Source: Burkholderia sp. Bp9143
Lineage (GTDB): Bacteria > Pseudomonadota > Gammaproteobacteria > Burkholderiales > Burkholderiaceae
DNA: 64,000 bases
NCBI RefSeq assembly: GCF_003853645.1
Contig: NZ_QTPO01000004.1
Location: forward strand, 166,737-230,736
Direction of reading: 5' to 3'
The notes under the pieces were generated by a model, which was not told where the DNA came from, made no database searches, and saw only the letters and a program-made list of their open reading frames with translations. A program made the position numbers and the translations under genes. Shown piece by piece: positions 34,944 through 44,774 of this stretch (positions within the stretch are counted from its first letter, which is position 1; each line of letters starts with the position of its first letter).

Positions 34944-35038
34944 GCGGGCTCCCGTTTCGTGTCGTCGAAACCCCGTTTTACCCGCGATCCATGCATTACG
35001 ACAGCGAAAGGTCTTGATTCCTGCCATTAGCATTCATA

Positions 35039-35914
35039 ATGCGAACCATGACACGCAACCTCGACATCGCCCTGCTTCGCGCCTTCGTCACGGTCGCCGA
35101 TCACGGCAGCATGACGGCGGCGAGCCGCGCACTGCACCTGACGCAAGGCGCGGTCAGCCAGCAGGTCGCGCGGCTCGAAACGCTGTCCGGCCCGCTGTTC
35201 GTGCGCGAGCATCGCAACCTGCTGCTCACGGCGGACGGCGAGCGTCTGCTCGGGCAGGCACGCCGGCTGCTCGCCGCGCACGACGCGCTGCTGACCGACA
35301 TGACGGCCGGTGCGATGGAAGGCGCCGTGCGCATCGGCGCGCCGCAGGATCTCGTCGGCAGCTGTCTCGCACCGATCCTGAAAGGCTATGCGCACGCGCA
35401 TCCGCACGTCGCGCTGTCGCTCGTGTGCGCAGCGTCGCCGGAACTGCGCAAGGCGCTCAGGCAGGGCGAGATCGACGTCGCATTGATCGAGGCGCCGGTC
35501 GGGCCGTCGCGCGGCGAATGCGTCGCCGTCGACCGTCTCGTCTGGGTCGGCGCGAAAGGCGGCACCGCCCATCTGCAGACGCCGCTGCCCGTGTCGATGG
35601 TCGACCGGACCTGTGCGTTCCGCCCGACCGTGCTCGACGCGCTGCATGCATGCGATCGCGCGTGGCGCACCGTGTTCGAGAACGGCAGCATCGACGCAAC
35701 GGTCGCGACCGTGCGCTCCGATCTCGCGGTGACCGTCTGGCTCGCGTCCACCGTGCCGGCCGATCTCGACATCCTGCCGGCCGACAGCGGCCTGCCCGCC
35801 CTGCCGAACTTCGCGATCAATCTCCATCTGCCGCGCGGCCAGCACGCGCCGGCCGCGGCGGAACTGGCCCGCCACCTGCGCAACGGCTTCGCGCGCGGGC
35901 GCGCGGCCGCCTAG
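35039..35914 (+). CDS. LysR-family regulator of the divergent LysE gene
   Basis: A 291-residue LysR protein. The helix-turn-helix is MTAASRALHLTQGAVSQQVARLE and the effector domain begins near residue 95 with GAVRIGAPQD. An alternative start is ATG 35048. The divergent LysE-type exporter makes an amino acid or related compound the likely effector (inference). Confidence 0.87.
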   Translation: MRTMTRNLDIALLRAFVTVADHGSMTAASRALHLTQGAVSQQVARLETLSGPLFVREHRNLLLTADGERLLGQARRLLAAHDALLTDMTAGAMEGAVRIGAPQDLVGSCLAPILKGYAHAHPHVALSLVCAASPELRKALRQGEIDVALIEAPVGPSRGECVAVDRLVWVGAKGGTAHLQTPLPVSMVDRTCAFRPTVLDALHACDRAWRTVFENGSIDATVATVRSDLAVTVWLASTVPADLDILPADSGLPALPNFAINLHLPRGQHAPAAAELARHLRNGFARGRAAA

Positions 35915-35925
35915 GACCTGTTCAC
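35910..35925 (+). repeat. CCTAGG-containing repeat remnant, copy 1
   Basis: CCTAGGACCTGTTCAC overlaps the LysR stop. It matches 13 of 16 bases with CCTAGGGTCTGTTTAC at 63773-63788, so both may belong to one small repeat family of this genome. Confidence 0.35.
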
Positions 35926-35943
35926 GCTAATAGCGCGCTCCCG

Positions 35944-37662
35944 CTACGTGACACCCGGCTCCTGCTGCGCCGGCGTCACGCCCGCCGCTTCCAGCGCCTG
36001 GTGCAGCGTCGGGAAGATGCACGACGCGCCGACGATCTCCGTGATCCGGTGGCGCTCCATGTCCGCGTGCAGATAACGGTTCACGCGCCCGAACAGCACG
36101 CCGATCCGGCGCGCGTGCAGCGCCTTGACGAGATCGGTGAGGGTCCGCGCGGCCGAGTAATCGAGATCGGTGATCGCGCCCGCGTCCACGATGAACCAGC
36201 GCAGCGGAACCGGCGATGCATCGACGAGCTCGGTTACTTCGGCGGCGAACAGATTGTCGTTCGCGAAGAACAGGTCGGAGCCGAACCGGTAGACGATCAG
36301 CCCCGGCGCCGTGATCGCGCCCGGTCGGGCCGGCACCGGCAGCCACCGCCCGTTGCCTTCGCCGGCTTCGAGCACCATCGTGTGCGGCTGGTAGCTGTGG
36401 CGCACGTGCCGCATCAGCGACAACGCAACGGCCAGCAGGATCCCGTGCTCGACGCCGACCGTCACGACGGCCGCGGCGGTGACGAGCGCCAGCGTGAATT
36501 CGCCGGGGCTTTCCTTGCGGATCGCCGCGAGGCTGCGCACGTTGATCAGCCCGAGTGCGATCGTGAACACGATGCCGGCCAGCACCGCATGCGGCAGGTA
36601 CTGCAGCGTCGAACTCAGGAACAGCAGCACCACCGCGACGACCGCGGCGAACGCCAGATGCCCGATCTGGCTGCGCACGCCCGCGCCGTCGGCCATCGCG
36701 GTCTGCGTCGGGCTGCCGTTGACGACGAACGCGCCGCCCACCGCCGCCGCCGCGTTCGCGGCCGCGAGCCCGAGGATGTCGGCATTGGTGTCGACGTCCT
36801 CGCCGTACTGCTGCGCGAACACGCGGGCCGCCGCCGCGCTCTGCGCGATGATCATCACGAAGCACGACGCGGCGACCGGCACGAGATCGAGGAACTGCTG
36901 CCACGTGACGGAAGGCCAGCGCAGCGGCGGCAAGCCGCCCGCGACGGGCCCGAGCACCGCGATGCCCTGCGCGGCGAAGCCGAACGAATGGCTCGCGGCA
37001 ATACTGCCCGCCACGGCGATCATCGGCATCGGCACGCGCGGCAGGAAGCGCTTGCACGCGAGGATCGCGACGACGACGAGCACCGCGAGCGCGAGCGTCG
37101 GCCGGTGCGCGTGCACGGCATGCGTGACGACGTAATCGAGCTGGGCGACGCTGCGCGATGCCGGATACGGCACGGACAAGCCAAGCATGTCGCCGAGCAT
37201 CGCGATCGACACCTGCACGCCGACGCCCGCGAGGAAGCCGACCAGCACCGTGCGCGACAGGAAATCGGCGAGAAAGCCCAGCTTGAAGATGCGCGCGAGC
37301 AACAGCATCGCTGCGGTCAGCAGCGCGACCATGCCGGCCAGCGCCACGTACTCGGCGCTGCCCGCCGGCGCCATCGACGACAGGCGGCTCGCGAAAATGG
37401 TCGCGGTCGCGGAGTCGGCGGCCACCACCAGATGGCGCGACGCGCCGAAGCACGCGAACGCGATCAGCGGCAGGAACACGGTATAGAGGCCCGTCACGGC
37501 CGGCATGCCGGCGATGCGCGCATAGCCGAGCACCTGCGGGATATCCATCGACGCGAGCGAGATGCCCGCGAACACGTCGCGGACGGCTGACGCGCGGCGA
37601 ATCGGCAGAATGCCCTTCAGCAGCCTCATGCGCGACGGCCGGGTTTCGTTGGAATCTTGCAT
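35944..37662 (-). CDS. SulP-family anion transporter with STAS domain
   Basis: A 572-residue inner-membrane protein. The first helix region FAGISLASMDIPQVLGYARIAG is the SulP signature, about twelve helices follow to residue 420, and a C-terminal STAS domain is seen in PLRWFIVDAGAITDLDYSAA. Members carry sulfate, bicarbonate or dicarboxylates. ATG 37662 (MQDSNETRP) is chosen; upstream codons read poorly. It is divergent from the MscS gene. Sulfate import would fit a genome that handles sulfate esters, but bicarbonate is as likely. Confidence 0.88.
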   Translation of the reverse strand: MQDSNETRPSRMRLLKGILPIRRASAVRDVFAGISLASMDIPQVLGYARIAGMPAVTGLYTVFLPLIAFACFGASRHLVVAADSATATIFASRLSSMAPAGSAEYVALAGMVALLTAAMLLLARIFKLGFLADFLSRTVLVGFLAGVGVQVSIAMLGDMLGLSVPYPASRSVAQLDYVVTHAVHAHRPTLALAVLVVVAILACKRFLPRVPMPMIAVAGSIAASHSFGFAAQGIAVLGPVAGGLPPLRWPSVTWQQFLDLVPVAASCFVMIIAQSAAAARVFAQQYGEDVDTNADILGLAAANAAAAVGGAFVVNGSPTQTAMADGAGVRSQIGHLAFAAVVAVVLLFLSSTLQYLPHAVLAGIVFTIALGLINVRSLAAIRKESPGEFTLALVTAAAVVTVGVEHGILLAVALSLMRHVRHSYQPHTMVLEAGEGNGRWLPVPARPGAITAPGLIVYRFGSDLFFANDNLFAAEVTELVDASPVPLRWFIVDAGAITDLDYSAARTLTDLVKALHARRIGVLFGRVNRYLHADMERHRITEIVGASCIFPTLHQALEAAGVTPAQQEPGVT

Positions 37663-37940
37663 GCGTGAATGACGTGGAAGCGGGGTTCGCGAAGCCGTTC
37701 GCTCATCGTGCCCCGAGCGGGTATCGCGTGGCAAGTGCACAGTGTGTTGCGCGGCGTGAACACGAGGACACAAGGAACATCCGCGCAACGGTGAGAATGT
37801 TCGGGATCCCTATGTCATGCATTCGCGGCATCCGGCCGGAGCCCGATGGCACAATCACGGTCCCTTTCATGTGCCCTTCACCGGGCGCGCGCCGCATCGC
37901 GGCGCAGATTCAACGCACGAGAAGGACCCTGCCTGCCCTT

Positions 37941-39182
37941 ATGACCCTGAACGAATCCTGGTTTGCGCCGCTCGTCGGCATCCTCATCCTGCTCGCCGCC
38001 GCCGGCGCGATCGCGGCCGCCGTCCATTTCCTGCTGTTTCGCGTGGTCGCGCGCCTCGCGCGGCTGTCGGCCACCCGCATCGACGACGCGCTGTTCGAGT
38101 TCGGCGCATTCAAGTGGCTGACCCGCATCGTGCCGTTCGTCGTGATCAAGCTCGGGCTCGGCGCCGTGCCCGACATCCCGGCCGTGGCCGCACGCGCCGC
38201 CGACAAGGTGCTGTTCGCGCTGATCGTGTTCCTGGTGTCGATGACGATCAGCGCGACGCTGTCCGCGCTCGAACACGCGCATCGCACGAGCCGGCGCGAC
38301 CAGCCGCGCCTGTCGCTGAAAGGCGCGATGCAGCTCGTCAAGCTCGTGATGTTCATCACGGCCGCGCTCGTCGTGATCGGCGACGCGACCGGCAAGCAGA
38401 TCGGCCTGCTGCTGTCGGGCATCGGCGCGATGTCGGCGGTGCTGATGCTGATCTTCAAGGACACGCTGCTCGGCCTCGTCGCCGGCGTGCAGCTGTCGTC
38501 GAACGACATGCTGCGGATCGGCGACTGGATCACGATGCCGTCGGCCGGCGCGGACGGCACCGTCATCGACATCACGCTGAACACGGTCAAGGTCGCGAAC
38601 TTCGATCACACGATCATCACGGTGCCGACGTGGAAGCTGATCACCGAGAGCTACCAGAACTGGCGCGGGATGACCGAGGCCGGCGGGCGCCGCATCAAGC
38701 GCGCGCTGTTCATCGACGCGACGAGCGTGCGCTTTCTCGGCAACGACGAGATCGAACGGCTCGAACGCCTGACGCTGTTGAAGGACTACCTGGAAGACAA
38801 GGTCGACGCGATCGAACAATGGAACGGCACGCTCGGCGCGGCCGGCGAATGCCCGGCGAACCGCCGTCAGCTGACGAATCTCGGCACGTTCCGCGCGTAC
38901 GTCGCGAACTACCTGAAGGGCCATCCGCGGATTCGCCGCGACATGACGAGCATGGCGCGCCAGCTGCCGCTGACGGCCGAAGGCATTCCGCTCGAACTGT
39001 ACTGCTTCACCGACACGACGACCTGGGTCGATTACGAGGCAATCCAGTCCGACCTGTTCGATCACCTGATCGCGGTGCTGCCGGAGTTCGGGCTGCGCGT
39101 GTACCAGCACCCGTCGGGCTTCGACATGCGCCGGATGGCCGGCGCGGCGCAAGCCGAACTGCAGGCGCCGCCCGCGCGGTAA
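37941..39182 (+). CDS. MscS-family mechanosensitive channel (YbdG-like)
   Basis: A 413-residue channel protein. Several N-terminal helices lead to the pore helix GIGAMSAVLMLIFKDTLLGLVAGVQLS, then the beta domain (LRIGDWITMPSAGADGTVID). The C-terminal cytoplasmic part with NWRGMTEAGGRRIKR and WNGTLG is long, as in YbdG. ATG 37941 gives a normal N-terminus; the ribosome site is weak. It gates on hypo-osmotic stress. The 278 bases before it hold no other gene. Confidence 0.85.
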   Translation: MTLNESWFAPLVGILILLAAAGAIAAAVHFLLFRVVARLARLSATRIDDALFEFGAFKWLTRIVPFVVIKLGLGAVPDIPAVAARAADKVLFALIVFLVSMTISATLSALEHAHRTSRRDQPRLSLKGAMQLVKLVMFITAALVVIGDATGKQIGLLLSGIGAMSAVLMLIFKDTLLGLVAGVQLSSNDMLRIGDWITMPSAGADGTVIDITLNTVKVANFDHTIITVPTWKLITESYQNWRGMTEAGGRRIKRALFIDATSVRFLGNDEIERLERLTLLKDYLEDKVDAIEQWNGTLGAAGECPANRRQLTNLGTFRAYVANYLKGHPRIRRDMTSMARQLPLTAEGIPLELYCFTDTTTWVDYEAIQSDLFDHLIAVLPEFGLRVYQHPSGFDMRRMAGAAQAELQAPPAR

Positions 39183-39189
39183 TGCTTGC

Positions 39190-39216
39190 CGCGGCGGCCT
39201 GCAACGGGCCGCCGCG
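39190..39216. terminator. hairpin between convergent genes
   Basis: CGCGGCGGCC and GGCCGCCGCG form a perfect 10-bp stem with a 7-base loop between the MscS (+) and MocR (-) stops. No T run. Confidence 0.5.
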
Positions 39217-39237
39217 TGCATCACCACATTGTGGCGC

Positions 39238-40659
39238 TCACCGCCCCGCGCACTCGGACGCGAGCCGCCCCACCACCTTCAGCGCGTCCTCGATCTGCCG
39301 CGACCACGGATAGCTGTAGTTGAGCCGGATGAAGTGCCGGTAATCGGCGGTCGCCGAGAACATGTGGCCGGGCCCGATCGTGATCCCCTGCGCGAGCGCG
39401 AGCGCATACAGCTTCATCGCGTCGACCCGCGGCGGCAGCTCGATCCACAGCACGTACCCGCCCTGCGGCTGCGACAGCCGCGTGCCCGCCGGGAAGAAAC
39501 GCCGCACCATCGCGCTCATCAGGCTCGCCTGCTGCGCATACTGCTTGCGCATCCGCCGCAGGTGGAAATCGTAGCCGTCGTGCTTCAAATATTCGGCGAT
39601 CGCGAGCTGCTCGATCGCGGGCGTCGCGAGCGTGTTCAGGAATTTCAGCTTCTCGACCTGGTCGCGGTAGCGGCCCGGCATCGCCCAGCCGATCCGGTAG
39701 CGCGGCGACAGGCTTTTCGTGAACGACGCGCAATGCAGCACGAGCCCGTCGCGGTCGTACGACTTCAGCGCGCTCGGCGTCGTGTCGCCGAAATTCAGCT
39801 CGTGATAGACGTCGTTCTCGATCGCGGGCACGCCGTGCTTCGCGAGCAGCTCGACGAGCGCGCGCTTGCGCGCATCGGGCATCTGGAAGCCGAGCGGATT
39901 CTGGAAATTCGGCATCACCATGCACGCGGCGATGCGCTCGCGCGCGAGGATCCGTTCGAGCGCATCGAGATCGATGCCGTCGCCCGGATGGGTCGCCACC
40001 TCCAGCGCGCGCATGCCCATCCGCTCGATCGCGTGCAGCATCGCGTAGAACGTCGGCGACTCCACCGCGATCGTGTCGCCGGGCCTGGCGACCGCCTGCA
40101 GGCACAGGTTGATCGCCTCGGTCGCGCCGATCGTCACCACGATCTCGCCCGGCTCGACCGGGATCCCGCGCTCCGCGTAGCGCCGCGCGATCTGGCGGAT
40201 CAGCTCCTGGTTGCCGGGCGGCAGGTCGTCGATCACGCCCCAGCGCGTGCGGCGCCGCCCGATCGCCTGCGCGTAGCGCGCAAGACGCTGCACCGGAAAC
40301 TGCGACGCGTCGGGATACGGCGAGCCGAGCGGCACCGCGTCGTCGCGCGAGATCGAGCGCAGCGTCGACAGCACGAGCCGGCTCACGTCCACCGCCGACG
40401 GCTCGGCGGCCGGCGCCGACACGTGCAGCTCGGCCTCGGCCGGCGCCGTGGCGCGCGCCCGCACGAAGTAGCCCGACTGCGGCCGGCTCTCGATCAAGCC
40501 GCGGCTCTCCAGCACGAGATACGCGCGCAGCACGGTCGTGACGCTGAGCTGCTGCTGCCGGCCCGCCTGGCGCACCGACGGTATCCGCTCGCCCGGCCGG
40601 TACACGCCGCGCTCGATCTGCGCCTGCAGATCGTCGGCCAGTTGTTCGTAACGCTTCAC
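39238..40659 (-). CDS. MocR-type GntR regulator with aminotransferase domain
   Basis: A 473-residue fusion. An N-terminal GntR winged helix (YRPGERIPSVRQAGRQQQLS, residues about 20-50) joins a fold-type I aminotransferase-like domain with the PLP lysine in SFTKSLSPRYRIGW. Such MocR proteins use PLP as cofactor and activate or repress the divergent gene. GTG 40659 is decided by AAGGGAGG four bases before it. The divergent gene is a YdeP-like oxidoreductase, the probable target; the inverted repeat at 40690-40727 lies between them. Confidence 0.88.
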   Translation of the reverse strand: MKRYEQLADDLQAQIERGVYRPGERIPSVRQAGRQQQLSVTTVLRAYLVLESRGLIESRPQSGYFVRARATAPAEAELHVSAPAAEPSAVDVSRLVLSTLRSISRDDAVPLGSPYPDASQFPVQRLARYAQAIGRRRTRWGVIDDLPPGNQELIRQIARRYAERGIPVEPGEIVVTIGATEAINLCLQAVARPGDTIAVESPTFYAMLHAIERMGMRALEVATHPGDGIDLDALERILARERIAACMVMPNFQNPLGFQMPDARKRALVELLAKHGVPAIENDVYHELNFGDTTPSALKSYDRDGLVLHCASFTKSLSPRYRIGWAMPGRYRDQVEKLKFLNTLATPAIEQLAIAEYLKHDGYDFHLRRMRKQYAQQASLMSAMVRRFFPAGTRLSQPQGGYVLWIELPPRVDAMKLYALALAQGITIGPGHMFSATADYRHFIRLNYSYPWSRQIEDALKVVGRLASECAGR

Positions 40660-40689
40660 GCGCCTCCCTTTCAACTTCCCTTCAACAAC

Positions 40690-40727
40690 ACAGTTGTGGC
40701 CCGCACTGCCCGAATGGCCGCAACTGT
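40690..40727. promoter_or_regulatory. inverted repeat in the MocR-ydeP intergenic region
   Basis: ACAGTTGTGG and CCGCAACTGT (9 of 10 bases inverted) are 18 bases apart between the divergent starts. This spacing suits a regulator site; assignment to MocR is inference. Confidence 0.45.
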
Positions 40728-40811
40728 ACTCTTTTTTGAAGCCGAAAGGTGTACACACAGTGACCGGAGCGCCGCGCGTACTCTCCGTGCATCGACCCCG
40801 ACACACCCATC

Positions 40812-43136
40812 ATGAAAAAGAAATCCGCCGCCGCGCGCATCGAACCGTACACCCACCCGGCTGCCGGCTGGGGCGCGCTGAAAGCCGTCACGATCAACCT
40901 GATCAAGGAAAAGGTCGCCGGCGGCAACTACCGCACGCTGCTGCGCCAGAACCAGCCGGACGGCTTCGACTGCCCGGGCTGCGCGTGGCCGGACCGCCAG
41001 CACGCATCGACGTTCGAATTCTGCGAGAACGGCGTGAAGGCCGTGGCCGCCGAAGCGACGAGCAAGCGCGTGACGCCCGAATTCTTCGCCGCGCACACGG
41101 TCACGGCGTTGCTCGAGCAGACGGATTTCGAGCTCGAACAGCACGGCCGCCTGACCGACCCGATGGTGTACGACGCGCGGACCGATCGCTACGTGCCGAT
41201 CGCGTGGGACGACGCGTTCGAGCTGATCGCGCGCCACCTGCGCGCGCTGCCGGACCCGAACCAGGCCGCGTTCTACACGTCCGGCCGCGCGAGCAACGAG
41301 GCGGCGTTCCTGTACCAGCTGCTGGTGCGGCGGTATGGCACGAACAACTTCCCCGACTGCTCGAACATGTGCCACGAGGCGACGAGCCGCGGGCTGCCCG
41401 TATCGGTCGGCGTCGGCAAGGGCACCGTCACGCTCGACGATTTCGAGCACGCAGACACGCTGCTGATCTTCGGCCAGAACCCGGCGACCAACCATCCGCG
41501 GATGATGGGCGAGCTGCGCGAATGCGCGAAGCGCGGCGCGACGATCGTGTCGATCAACCCGCTGAAGGAACGCGGGCTCGAACGCTTCGCCGATCCGCAA
41601 AGCCCGCTCGAAATGCTGACGATGTCGGGCACCACGATCGCGTCGACCTTCATCCAGCCGACGATCGGCGGCGATTTCGCGCTGATCAAGGGAATGGCGA
41701 AGCGCGTGCTCGAACTCGACGATGCCGCGCGCGCCGCCGGTGCGCCGCGCGTGCTCGACACCGCGTTCATCGGCGAGCACACGGCCGGCTTCGACGCGTT
41801 CGCCGACGACCTGCGCAACGAAAGCTGGTCCGCGCTGACGGCCGAAAGCGGCGTGCCGTACGAGCAGATCGACGGCCTCGCGCAGCTTTATGCGCGCAGC
41901 GAGCGCGTGATCGCGACGTGGGGGATGGGCATCACGCAGCACAAGCATTCGGTCGCGACCGTGCAGATGCTGACGAACCTGATGCTGATGCGCGGCAACA
42001 TCGGCCGCCCCGGCGCGGGCCTGTGCCCGGTGCGCGGCCACTCGAACGTGCAGGGCAACCGCACGGTCGGCATCGAGGAAAAGCCGTCGCAGGCGTTCCT
42101 CGACCGGCTCGGCCACGTGTTCGACTTCGAGCCGCCGCGTCACCACGGCTACGACGTCGTCGAAACGATCGAAGCGATGCGCGAAGGCCACGTGAAGGTG
42201 CTGATCGGCCTCGGCGGCAACTTCGCGATGGCGACGCCCGACACGCCGCGCACGTGGGAAGGCATGCGCCGCTGCGATCTCTCCGTGCACATCACGACCA
42301 AGCTGAACCGCAGCCACCTGATCCACGGCCGTGACGCGCTGATCCTGCCGACGCTCGGCCGCACCGAGATCGACCTGCAGGACAACGTCGCGCAGGGCGT
42401 GACGGTCGAGGATTCGATGAGCATGGTCCACGTGTCGTACGGGATGAACAAGCCGGCGTCGCCGAACCTGATGTCGGAGCCCGCGATCGTCGCGCACATC
42501 GGCCACGCGCTGTTCGGCAGCGGCAAGATCGACTGGCTCGCGTACAAGGACGACTACGCGAAGATCCGCGACGCGATCGAGGCGACCCTCGACGGCTTCG
42601 ACGACTACAACACGCGCATCGCGCGGCCGGGCGGCTTCCACCTGCGTGTCGCGTCGCGCGACCGCGAATGGCTGACGCCGACGGGCAAGGCGAACTTCAT
42701 CGCGCACGCGCTGCCGACCGACACGCCGATCCAGCGCGCCCGCGCGCTGCACGGCGAGCGCCTGATGACGCTGATGACGACGCGCTCGCACGACCAGTAC
42801 AACACGACTGTCTACGGGCTCGACGACCGCTATCGCGGCGTGTTCGGCCAGCGCCGCGTGGTGTTCGTCAATCGCGACGACCTCGCGATGCTCGGCCTGC
42901 AGGCCGGCGACTGGGTCGACATGGAAACCGTATGGCACGACGGCATCGAGCGGCGCGCGGACGGCTTCCTGCTCGTCGAATACGACATCCCGCGCGGCTG
43001 CATCGGCGCGTACTACCCGGAAACCAACCCGCTGGTGCCGCTCGACAGCGTCGGCGACGTGTGCAACACGCCGACGTCGAAGTCGGTGCCCGTGCTGCTG
43101 CACCGCGCGGCCGCGCCGGCGTCGGCTGCTGCCTGA
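40812..43136 (+). CDS. YdeP-like molybdopterin oxidoreductase
   Basis: A 774-residue molybdoenzyme of the FdhF-related YdeP group. The opening GFDCPGCAWPD and FCENGVKA are those of YdeP. The N-terminal Fe4S4 cysteine set of FdhF is not complete, as usual in this group. Mo-bis-PGD binding motifs are visible (GRASNEAAFLYQL, NPATNHPRMMGEL, GRPGAGLCPVRGHSNVQGNR). E. coli YdeP acts in acid resistance, with unknown substrate. It is followed 12 bases on by the bestrophin gene and preceded by the divergent MocR gene. Confidence 0.87.
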   Translation: MKKKSAAARIEPYTHPAAGWGALKAVTINLIKEKVAGGNYRTLLRQNQPDGFDCPGCAWPDRQHASTFEFCENGVKAVAAEATSKRVTPEFFAAHTVTALLEQTDFELEQHGRLTDPMVYDARTDRYVPIAWDDAFELIARHLRALPDPNQAAFYTSGRASNEAAFLYQLLVRRYGTNNFPDCSNMCHEATSRGLPVSVGVGKGTVTLDDFEHADTLLIFGQNPATNHPRMMGELRECAKRGATIVSINPLKERGLERFADPQSPLEMLTMSGTTIASTFIQPTIGGDFALIKGMAKRVLELDDAARAAGAPRVLDTAFIGEHTAGFDAFADDLRNESWSALTAESGVPYEQIDGLAQLYARSERVIATWGMGITQHKHSVATVQMLTNLMLMRGNIGRPGAGLCPVRGHSNVQGNRTVGIEEKPSQAFLDRLGHVFDFEPPRHHGYDVVETIEAMREGHVKVLIGLGGNFAMATPDTPRTWEGMRRCDLSVHITTKLNRSHLIHGRDALILPTLGRTEIDLQDNVAQGVTVEDSMSMVHVSYGMNKPASPNLMSEPAIVAHIGHALFGSGKIDWLAYKDDYAKIRDAIEATLDGFDDYNTRIARPGGFHLRVASRDREWLTPTGKANFIAHALPTDTPIQRARALHGERLMTLMTTRSHDQYNTTVYGLDDRYRGVFGQRRVVFVNRDDLAMLGLQAGDWVDMETVWHDGIERRADGFLLVEYDIPRGCIGAYYPETNPLVPLDSVGDVCNTPTSKSVPVLLHRAAAPASAAA

Positions 43137-43148
43137 CGGAGCGCCGCG

Positions 43149-44069
43149 ATGATCGTTCGGCCGCGCGAGCACTGGCTGCGGATGCTGCTCGTCTGGAACG
43201 GGTCGGTGCTGCCGACCATCCTGCCGCAGCTCGTGCTGACGCTCGCGATCAGCCTCGTCGCGGTGTGGGGCGGCGGCCGCGTGCTCGGCGAGAAGGTGCC
43301 GCTGAATCCGACGCCGTTCACGCTGATCGGCCTCACGCTCGCGATCTTCGCGGGGTTTCGCAACAACGCGAGCTACGAACGCTACCGCGAGGGACGCCAA
43401 CTGTGGGGCGGCGTGCTGACCGCCACGCGCACGCTGGTGTCGCAGGCGCTCTGCTACGGCGCGATCGACGACGACGACGCCGCGCGGCGGGCGTTCGTGC
43501 GCAAGGTCGTCGCGTTCGTCCATGCGCTGAAGCATCAGCTGCGCGGCACCGATGCGGCGGCGGACCTGCGCCCGCTGCTCGACGGCGGGACGTACACGCG
43601 CATCGTCCCCGCCCGGTTCGCGCCGATCGCGATCGTCCATGAACTGCGCGAAGCCTTCGCCGCACGCGCCGATGCGGGCCAACTCGCCGATACGCGGCTA
43701 TGGATGCTCGACGCGCGCCTCGACGATCTCGTGTCGATGGTGAGCGGCTGCGAGCGCATCGCATCGACGCCGATCCCGTTCTCGTACGACGTGCTGCTGC
43801 ACCGGACCATCTACGCGTACTGCGTGCTGCTGCCGTTCGGCCTCGTCGATTCGATCGGCGCGGCGACGCCGTTCGTCACCGTGTTCGTCGCCTATACGCT
43901 GATTGCCCTCGATGCGATCGCGCATGCGATCGCCGAGCCGTTCGGCGACGGGCCGAACCACCTCGCACTCGATGCGATGACGCGGACAATCGAGCGCACG
44001 CTGCTCGAACTGAATCGCGAGCCGCTGCCGGCGGAAGTGACGCCGGGCCCGGCGTATCGACTCACCTGA
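43149..44069 (+). CDS. bestrophin-family ion channel
   Basis: A 306-residue membrane protein of the bacterial bestrophin (UPF0187) family. IFAGFRNNASYERYREGRQLWG is the signature, and PFSYDVLLHRTIYAYC lies in the pore region. Bacterial members can form cation-selective channels. It starts 12 bases after the YdeP gene with GGAG upstream, so they form one operon; a link between the two is not known to me. Confidence 0.85.
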   Translation: MIVRPREHWLRMLLVWNGSVLPTILPQLVLTLAISLVAVWGGGRVLGEKVPLNPTPFTLIGLTLAIFAGFRNNASYERYREGRQLWGGVLTATRTLVSQALCYGAIDDDDAARRAFVRKVVAFVHALKHQLRGTDAAADLRPLLDGGTYTRIVPARFAPIAIVHELREAFAARADAGQLADTRLWMLDARLDDLVSMVSGCERIASTPIPFSYDVLLHRTIYAYCVLLPFGLVDSIGAATPFVTVFVAYTLIALDAIAHAIAEPFGDGPNHLALDAMTRTIERTLLELNREPLPAEVTPGPAYRLT

Positions 44070-44197
44070 CACACCCGGCACCGACGTAATAAAGACTTGC
44101 AATCGATACAGCCGGAAACGTCAACAGCCTGGGCCCGCACAGCGTTTTTTCGACAAGCGCCCACGATTCGTGGCGCACAACGACAGGAGAAAACGTC

Positions 44198-44527
44198 ATG
44201 CGAGCCCTTACCCGCCACCTCGCGATCGCCGCCACCTTGATGTCGGTGCTCAGCGGCACCGCGTTCGCCGAAACGTCGTGGCAGCAAGCGCATCCGCGCC
44301 GCGAAGAGGTCAACCAGCGCCTCGCCAACCAGAATCGCCGGATCCATCACGAAGTGAAGGAAGGCGAGATGTCGCACGCCCAGGCCGCGCGCCTGCACCG
44401 TGACGACCGTAAGATCCGCCAGGAAGAGCGGGACATGGCCGCGCAGGATCGCGGCCACATTACGCAGAGCGAAAAGCACGTGCTGAACCAGCAGGAAAAC
44501 GCGGTCAGCCACAAGATCGGCCAGTAA
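44198..44527 (+). CDS. small periplasmic helical protein
   Basis: A 109-residue protein with a clear signal peptide (cut after AFAE) and a mature part made of charged amphipathic helix (RREEVNQRLANQNRRIHHEV, later KIRQEERDMAAQDRGH). AGGAG precedes the ATG by 8 bases. It is likely a small coiled-coil envelope protein; function unknown. Confidence 0.75.
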   Translation: MRALTRHLAIAATLMSVLSGTAFAETSWQQAHPRREEVNQRLANQNRRIHHEVKEGEMSHAQAARLHRDDRKIRQEERDMAAQDRGHITQSEKHVLNQQENAVSHKIGQ

Positions 44528-44560
44528 CGCCGGCCAACGTCGATTCGCCATCGCTTGAAA

Positions 44561-44600
44561 CGCCCGCTGCCGCCGCGCGACAGCGGGCGCTTGTTGTTGT
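44561..44600 (+). terminator. terminator-like hairpin
   Basis: CGCCCGCTG and CAGCGGGCG form a 9-bp stem over an 11-base loop, followed by a T/G-rich tail, 33 bases after the small periplasmic gene. Confidence 0.5.
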
Positions 44601-44774
44601 ATCGAATCGTTTCAGCAGGCCTTGCGTGTCAAGTGCCGCGGGTATACTCCGACGTCAGCCGCCTCCCGCATCGACCGTCAAGAACGGCACGATTCCGGCG
44701 ATTTCGTCGCGAAGCTCCGCGTTTCGCGTACCCCGCGCCCCAGCCTCGACACGAGACACACGACGATTCCGATC

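Noticed and set aside
35014..37590. Plus-strand 858-codon frame opposite the SulP gene
   Set aside because: Arg/His-rich shadow; SulP helices and the STAS domain are on the minus strand.
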